Shown: positions 58,301-64,000 of the stretch, piece by piece
Position numbering within the stretch: the first letter of the stretch is position 1
How the letters are laid out: every line of letters begins with the position of its first letter
Source: Candolleomyces eurysporus
Taxonomy: Eukaryota > Basidiomycota > Agaricomycetes > Agaricales > Psathyrellaceae
Length of the DNA: 64,000 bases
Reading direction: 5' to 3'
NCBI GenBank assembly: GCA_027579435.1
Contig: JANBPK010000775.1
Location: 95,665-159,664 of the forward strand
The notes under the pieces: model-generated
Database searches by the model: none
Seen by the model: the letters and a program-made list of their open reading frames with translations, nothing else
What the model was told of the DNA's origin: nothing
Translations under genes and position numbers: made by a program

Positions 58301-58867
58301 AAGCGATCAATTGATTGAACCTCAAGGACTGGATATTCCTGTAGATTTCCCACTTTACAGCGACGAACTCAGCAGGCCTTTCCATATGTTCAATGCGATG
58401 GAAAGTTTGGGCTTTGACATGTCGTTGAATGAACAGTTGAGCGAGCTGGAGGCGATGTGGGCTCAGATTCAGGCGATTGGCCCTCCCACAGCAGGCTCTG
58501 CGCCAGGGATACAAACCAATGTCGCCTCTCCAGATACCAATCCGTTGCTCTTCGATTCATCTTCGACGCTCATGGGGCCTCGCTCCCCGCCGAATGCCCT
58601 TGGGGCAACATCAAGTATGGTCAATCCCCCTCCAGGTGGGAACATTGCACCTCCCGGGCATATTCAAGGGGCGTCGACGTGGACTGCCATTCCATCGGGA
58701 TATGAGTAAGTATTTTTTCCCTGGTCACTCACCAGTCCTTCGACACTAATGGTGATGTAAGTTTGAACGAGTGGCAGCAATACCTTGCAAACACCGGAGG
58801 GTTCACCGTTCCAAACTTTCCTGTTGGAGGTGCTAGTGGTGGTAGGGATGGTTTCAATTTCCCTTAA
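55399..58867 (+). CDS. Zn2Cys6 transcription factor with Fungal_trans domain (TF2)
   Basis: Tandem paralogue of TF1, from 55399 to 58867. The zinc cluster C28-x2-C31-x6-C38-x9-C48-x2-C51-x6-C58 again uses a TACGCT micro-exon (55555-55560). The same regulatory region follows: MDPLLKSILSGSYQTPGNG, PEFWSVLP, LLHRPTFERSIAAGLHL, GFAGVVLAVCSVASRYSNDD, GLGIRAAQDIGLNRK, ESAVSSAVGRAPAITLSE, CDDEYWENPNPELAFKQP, LLHRPFIGFADDPVLALSS and FTSGLMLTLHVWRARLAG. Exon boundaries match TF1, so the pair arose by tandem duplication. The C-terminal third (from about 58060) is more diverged and low in complexity. The final exon reads LNEWQQYLANTGGF. Target genes unknown. Confidence 0.92.
55555..55560 (+). other. Six-nucleotide micro-exon of TF2
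   Basis: TACGCT between TTCTAG and GTAAATCG. Joining completes K-I-R-C-D of the zinc cluster, exactly as in TF1. Confidence 0.8.
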
Positions 58868-59274
58868 ATAATGATCGAATCTTTGGTTCAGACACTATTT
58901 TATACCTCGACCGTTGGGTACTGTAGATTGGTTTCCGGCAGACACCACTCTTCCGATACCCGTGGATGTGGTCGATATAATTTCCTCACTTTGGTATAGT
59001 TACTATTGTATATGTATGTACTTTGTTAGCTAGCGACCCAAATATTGCCGCCTCCCCGCTCAATCATGGACAATAAGAGCGAATACTATCGGACCGATTG
59101 CTATCAACTGGCAATCAATTGCCATCGTCACTGTTAATTGTCAGCCTGGAGACCACCGCAGAACCCCTTTTCACGCCGGGCGTTTATTCAATCCCGTCGC
59201 GATCGATGGCGGTGTATGTTGCCGCTCAGTGCTGTGTACGTCACAGCACCTGTCCTCTACCTTGAACCACAACC
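58868..59274. other. TF2 3' flank and Hsp70-d promoter
   Basis: About 400 bp without a gene. Contains repeated short CAATTGCCATC and CAACTGGCAATC-like stretches near 59100. Confidence 0.45.
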
Positions 59275-61715
59275 ATGACCACGCGTTCCGTTCGTGCCCC
59301 GTACTCGGGCTCTCGCCGAAAGCTCCTCCTCGCATTCGATGTGGGAACGACTTACAGTGGAATATCATACAGGTATGAGGCACCAGAGATCACGATGTTC
59401 TCCATCTAACCGAATCATACCAGTATCCTTGACCCTGGTCAAGTCCCCGAGATCAAGGGCGTTACGAGGTGCGCAGCGGTGCTGTGTTCGAGAGAGCAGA
59501 GTCATATTGAGACGTCTGTAAAGATTCCCTGCCCATGAACAGATTAGCGGTGCATCCAAGATCCCTACTGTGATTTACTACGACAAGTCAGGGAATGTCT
59601 GCGCGGCTGGTGCGGAAGCCATGCGCGAGGGTATATTCGAAACTGCCTTGGACGAAGAGTGGGTCAAGAGCGAATGGTGCGCGTGTTGCAATCTAGAGCG
59701 CCGTGTCCACAGGCTAATCGATCACTTACTGACTAGGTTCAAGCTGCACATTCGTCCCAAATCAGGGTCCTCAGCCCACGTCACCCAGAACATCCCTCCT
59801 CTTCCACCTGGAAAGACGGTTATTCGAGTCCTTGCTGATTTCTTGCAATACTTGCACAAATGCGGCGAAGCGTACATCAAGGATACCCATGCCAATGGTC
59901 GAGATCTCTGGGATTCCGTAGCTTCTGAGATCGACTATGTTATCTCCCATCCTAACGGCTGGGAAGGCTACCAGCAAAGTCAAATTCGAGATGCTATAGT
60001 CCTAGCAGGGCTCATTCCTGATACCACGGATGGCCATTCGCGTGTATCTTTCGTCACGGAAGGTGAAGCCAGTCTTCACTTCTCCATCGACAACGGGCTC
60101 CCGGCGGGTGCGATGCAGGTATGTTTTTCGTTCGATGGTCCCAGGTTTTATCATGTCTCATGTTATACTAGGCTGGAGACGGAGTCGTCATTGTGGACGC
60201 CGGAGGAGGGACTGTCGATGTCAGCGCTTATAGTAAGAAAATGTCGGATACCAACACCTCTATCGGAACATTCGAGGAGATCGCTGCACCTCAGTGTCAC
60301 TTCCACGGCTCTGTCTTCGTCAGCATTCATGCTCGACTTTTCCTCGACGGTGAGCGACGACCTTGATTTCACCCGTGCTCTCACTCATGCAACCTTTAGA
60401 CTATCTTAAGGATTCAGACTTCCACGAAGATCTCGACCATATCGTCCGATGCTTTGACAAATCGACCAAAGTTCGATTCAGTAGCGACAAGCAACCACAG
60501 TACATCAAATTTGGAGGAACCAGAGACAACGACGCAGCGTGTAACATCCGGTTCGGACAACTCAAACTCGCGGGGTGAGAATCTACAAACGCTTCTCTAA
60601 CGATGGTAATGACTGACCGGTCTGTCAGAACTGATGTTGCAACCTTCTTCGAGCCTTCAGTGAAGTGTATCGTCGATTCCGTCCAGGCCCAGATCAAGGA
60701 TGGACACCACTCAATAAAGGTGCGATCGGTGGCTTATTCCTAGGGCCCTCTCCTAAAAGACATCAGCATGTCGTCCTAGTAGGAGGCTTCTCCGCAAGTG
60801 ATTGGCTGTTTTCGAAGGTAGACGAAGCCTTAAGCCCCAAGGGCCTCAATGTCATCCGACCGGAAAGTCATGTGTACGTTTTGCGCTCTTCCTTCTGAGC
60901 CTCTCATTTATATATGCTCCTCAGAAACAAGGCGGTATCAGACGGTGCCCTCTCCTTCTACCTTGATCACTTCGTCAAGACGCGAGTCTCGAAAGTTGCC
61001 TACGGATCGTTCTGTCATATACCATACGATGCCAGCAATTCTGAGCATACCCAAAGACAGTCATCGGTGTTCACGTCCGTCTCCAATGCAAAGCGTATTG
61101 GAGGTTACTTCCAAGTTGTTTTACCAAAGGTAAGCGTTGCATGTGCGGAGATCCCGACCTGCGAGCTCATTCAGCCTTTAGAATACCCAAGTATCAGAAG
61201 AGAAAGAGTTCCGTTACCAGTTCTGGTACGAATTTGAGTCGAAGGAGTCTCTTAAGAACGTCAAGTCGGAGGTGTGGTGTTATAAGGGCCTCAATACGAG
61301 TCCTAGATGGAAAGACACTGATACGGGTATGGGCAATGCTTTCTTGGTCCCTACAAACTGATGACGCTGATGATTCCCATGCAGATAACTACGCCAAGTT
61401 GTGTACGGTAGAGATGGATCTCTCTCATTTGCCTATCACCCCCAGGGCCAAGGCCAACGGAGAGTCCGGGAACTTCTGGTACTTGGAGTACAATTACGTT
61501 CTTTGCTTTAGCGCTGTTGAGCTGCGAGCTCAAATATCGTGGACTGAAAAAGTACGTTTTCTTTCCAAGTATGCCATGGGGTATTTCATTGATGTGATTG
61601 CATTCTTTAGGGCGTCGAGAAGAGGTACGTGCTTTACCAGCTCTGAGTATATTTCCAATGCTCACATTTCTTCAGGAGCCCTGTCAAGATTGTGTACGAC
61701 CCTAACGACGTGTGA
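59275..61715 (+). CDS. Hsp70-d: HSPA12-like Hsp70 family protein
   Basis: The only plus-strand Hsp70 of the window, start 59275 (MTTRSVRAPYSGSRRKLLLAFDVGTTYSG). Full set of segments: DPGQVPEIKGVTR, FPAHEQISGASKIPTVIYYDK, FKLHIRPKSGSS, IDYVISHPNGWEGYQQ, RVSFVTEGEASLHFSID, phosphate-2 VDAGGGTVDVSAY, FEEIAAPQCHFHGS, DKSTKVRFSSDKQPQY, DVATFFEPS and adenosine motif VVLVGGFSASDWLF. SDGALSFYLDHFVKTRVSK follows, then KLCTVEMDLSHLPI, ELRAQISW and KRSPVKIVYDPNDV, stop at 61715. About twelve exons. All nucleotide-binding motifs are intact. It is the closest of the four to Hsp70-b in the N-terminal half and so is a useful reference for the fusion junction. Confidence 0.93.
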
Positions 61716-61805
61716 GGTTGGAGTCCACACCATTGAGATTTCCGTCCAGATTGTCCATGTATTTGTATCGTACGCACTTATCCCGCATTATCCATTACTG
61801 GAACG

Positions 61806-62204
61806 TCATCGTGTTGAATCAAAAGAGGCCTGACAAGTTCTCCAATATCTTCCGACATTCCAAAGATCAGAATGGTTTAAGCCTACGCCTAGTAGTACTA
61901 CAGCCACAGCCCCACCCAATGTTTCCGCCTTCAATGCATATATCTTGCCCACCTCAGAGTCGAGGACTCCGAAGGAGTAGGGCTGGGAGGCTCCCAGCTC
62001 CAGCATGTTGTAGTTCCTGCGTCCGACGTGCTTGACGACTCAGCGGTCGTGGCGATCGTTGTTGGTGCTGCTAGGTAATTAGTCGGAGTAAGGCGGTTGA
62101 AAACACACCAGGATCCACTTACCCGGCGCATAGGTGGTGAATGATGCCGCGACGAGACCGATTTGGCCCAGCGAGAGTGCAGCAAGGACGACAAATGTCT
62201 TCAT
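61806..62204 (-). CDS. Small secreted protein, about 104 aa
   Basis: Starts at 62204 with a clear signal peptide (MKTFVVLAALSLGQIGLVAA) and predicted cleavage near A20. An intron with donor GTAAGT at 62122 follows. With the acceptor ending at 62039 the protein reads on as VVKHVGRRNYNMLELGASQ, then VGKIYALKAETLGGAVAVVL to a stop at 61806 (104 aa). An alternative acceptor nearer the donor (TACCTAG) gives a shorter Ser/Thr-rich protein ending in RWARYMH. The first model looks more protein-like. No domain recognised; could be an effector-like or surface protein. Confidence 0.55.
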
Positions 62205-63323
62205 GTTCTCAAACGCAGAATGTCGCGGTATAGAAGTGATACTGAGGTGTGTGTGTGAATTCACGCAAGCTTCTACCCCGGCTCTCATCCTTGACTTTAT
62301 ACCCCTAGAATCGCGGATTCTATCTCTCGACTGTGGGATCCATGGAAAGGAGTTTCCATTATAGCTGAGGGGCAGCACCTGTCACAAGGAAGAGCCACTC
62401 TCGTTGACGATGTCATGTCTGGTCATTGCATGCCGCGGAGGGAAACTATGCTGAATTTTGACCCAAATTCAGTGACAAGCATCTACACCTTGAGACTTTT
62501 GTAAGTACAGCCGCTTTATATAGGAGCCGGAAGGCTGGAAAATTCTGTCAAGACCCACAGGTGGACCGTGCACCTTGAGTGATATCAGCGAAGTATTGTC
62601 GATGCATGTCCGGCCGTACTCACGCCGTCTAGGTAGCTTTTTGGATTTTGAGACCTCTCCCATTTGTTGTTCGCGACCTTGAACCCGTAGATCGGCTGGC
62701 TTATAGTAGTAAAGAAGGGGAACCCATAATGAAACTTCCGAAAGGAAGATTTGACTTTGTCTTCGAAGGATAGTGACCATCGAGTATCATAGCTCTGCAG
62801 GTACTCGAGCCTATGAGCTATGAGGTAATTGGTAAACACGACTGTCAGAATGGATGATCCTTGAAGCATGCATATTAAGGCGAAAGACCGGTGCGTCTAG
62901 ATCGAGGACTGGCCAAGGCGGATGTGATGGTTATCCTGGCATGCCCACGCGTAGCTACTAGCAGGCTGACACCTCGAATCACGATCACGGCACAACACAT
63001 GAATTGTTATCTCGAGCATTTCGTCTCGAGTCTCCGGCTATTGCATATACGGCGTCAAGTGTTGGGCTAGTCGACTGTTCTCAAGCTAAAGGAGCTCAGG
63101 AAACCCGACATGAATCCGTCTAATACCTATACACTCCGAAGTATTCCCACCTCAATTGAATTGACTCTCAGACCCAACCTCGCCGCAGAACGAGAAGGAG
63201 AGAAGCATGCGGTCGTGGCTATCATTATAGTACAAAAAATCACATTTTACAAACGGGGTCTAGAACAAACTGTCCGACATTCGGTGTGAAGAAACTGCTA
63301 ACGAGCTGCACCAGGATCTTCAA
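62205..63323. other. Intergenic, no supported gene
   Basis: A minus-strand frame at 62585-62869 (SILTVVFTNYLIAHRLEYLQ) is unrecognised and unsupported. The rest holds only short ORFs. Confidence 0.35.
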
Positions 63324-64000
63324 TCACGGTCGCGTATGAGTCGGCTTTGGGGTGTACGTAGACCGCGTAATAGTTGGTTTGGGACGATATGTTGTCCTTG
63401 TGAGGCTCGTAATGATGATAGTATTGGTTGGCTTCGGTGGAAGAGGGATAACAACCGGAGGAACCTCCGCCTCACGGGGTCGAATCGTTGGCTTGGCCTC
63501 ATACGTTGTCCTGGTGAGGCTGGTCAAGATAACTGAATCTGTGGGCTTGGGTGCACCGGGGATTGGGATGACGAGAGTAGGATTGTCCTCTCGAGGCCGG
63601 ATAGTCGGTTTAGCAGAATATGTCGTCCTGGTAAGGCTAGTGAGGATGATAGTATCGCTAGGCTTGGGTACGCCAGGGATNGGGATGACGAGGGTNGGNT
63701 TGGCNTCNGCCTCAGCNTCCTCTCGAGGTCGAATAGTNGGNTTAGGGGCATACGTAGTCCTAGTGAGACTAGTCAAAATGATTGTATCGCTAGGCTTGGG
63801 TGCACCAGGAATCGGAATGACGAGAGTTGGGTTAGCATCTTCCTCTCGGAGGACGGATAGTTGGTTTGGCACTATACGTCGTCCTGGTGAGGCTGGTAAG
63901 GATGATGGTATCGGATGGTTTAGGTGGGCCAGGAACGGGAATGACGAGGGTCGGGTGTGCTTCTTCGCGAGGACGTGGGGTGGGCTTTGGTTTGTACGTA
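63324..64000 (-). CDS. Pro/Thr-rich tandem-repeat protein, 5' end outside window
   Basis: C-terminal part of a repeat protein ending at 63324. About five units of 38-42 aa follow the pattern (N)PTLVIPIPG.PKP then (S/T)D(T)(I/V)ILTSLTRTTY then .KPTIRPRE. There are no cysteines and no membrane segment in the visible part. It is probably an extracellular or cell-wall protein, by composition only. The frame shifts near 63853, where CCTCCGAGAG has one base more than the CCTCGAGAG of other units; upstream (to 64000) the repeat continues in another frame. Several Ns (63681-63738) fall in the repeats, so collapse or sequencing error is likely. Confidence 0.65.
   Translation of the reverse strand, partial: RTNQSPPHVLAKKHTRPSSFPFLAHLNHPIPSSLPASPGRRIVPNQLSVLREEDANPTLVIPIPGAPKPSDTIILTSLTRTTYAPXXTIRPREXAEXXAXXTLVIXIPGVPKPSDTIILTSLTRTTYSAKPTIRPREDNPTLVIPIPGAPKPTDSVILTSLTRTTYEAKPTIRPREAEVPPVVIPLPPKPTNTIIITSLTRTTYRPKPTITRSTYTPKPTHTRP

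Noticed and set aside
1..64000. CRISPR arrays, operons, ribosome binding sites, bacterial terminators
   Set aside because: None seen, and none are expected in an intron-rich nuclear fungal region.

Overview
This window is nuclear DNA of a filamentous basidiomycete, most likely an Agaricomycete. I lean towards the Cantharellales/Rhizoctonia group on gene content only. Almost every gene is split by short GT..AG introns of about 42-90 nt. The content is typical of such fungi: NACHT-WD40 NLRs, HSPA12-like Hsp70s, tandem Zn2Cys6 regulators, one conserved housekeeping gene (CCT8), and copia, LINE and SINE relics.

Layout. 1-3267 (-) is NLR-A, a NACHT-WD40 gene cut by the window edge, followed by a ~3.5 kb element with long inverted ends (about 3.6-7.14 kb). 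7.1-11.0 kb is a transposon graveyard: a copia LTR with its RNase H end, a tRNA-derived SINE-like head and a broken LINE reverse transcriptase. 11.07-16.6 kb repeats the NLR plus upstream element (NLR-B). 16.6-19.4 kb and 25.0-27.6 kb are two copies of another segmental duplication, each carrying a coiled-coil gene (CC1, CC2). Between them lie CCT8 (19.5-21.5 kb) and a STAND-like/ubiquitin-like/dsRBD-like gene (22.2-24.1 kb). 27.9-45.4 kb holds three HSPA12-like Hsp70 genes (a, b, c), interrupted by a protein rich in SUMO-consensus motifs, a 126-aa fungal protein, a repeat-like fungal protein and a palindromic element. 45.8-50.4 kb holds a degenerate SDR and coiled-coil gene CC4. 51.5-58.9 kb holds two tandem Zn2Cys6 regulators, and 59.3-61.7 kb a fourth Hsp70 (d, + strand). 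The right end has a small secreted protein and a Pro/Thr-rich tandem-repeat protein that runs off the window.

The most notable observation joins several of these genes. CC1, CC2, CC4 and the C-terminal half of Hsp70-b share one unnamed module. In all four, a phase-1 intron sits at the same place, just before an E-(D/E)-x-A-(V/I)-x-x-x-W-R motif. In Hsp70-b this module, after a coiled coil, replaces the usual C-terminal part of the Hsp70. The ATPase motifs of Hsp70-b are also altered: the phosphate-2 DAGGGT is EAGEET, the phosphate-1 GTTYSG is GTKYSG and the adenosine VGGF is VGSF. The other three Hsp70 copies keep intact motifs. CC2 is the immediate neighbour of Hsp70-a. By fusion and by proximity I infer a two-component system of an HSPA12-like Hsp70 and a coiled-coil partner, with Hsp70-b as a fused, probably ATPase-dead version. 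The NLR pair and the dsRBD-like protein fit an innate-recognition repertoire; that too is inference.

Single Ns occur beside homopolymers. In three coding regions and one intron-exon context, removing the N restores the expected reading frame, so they look like assembly placeholders rather than real bases.
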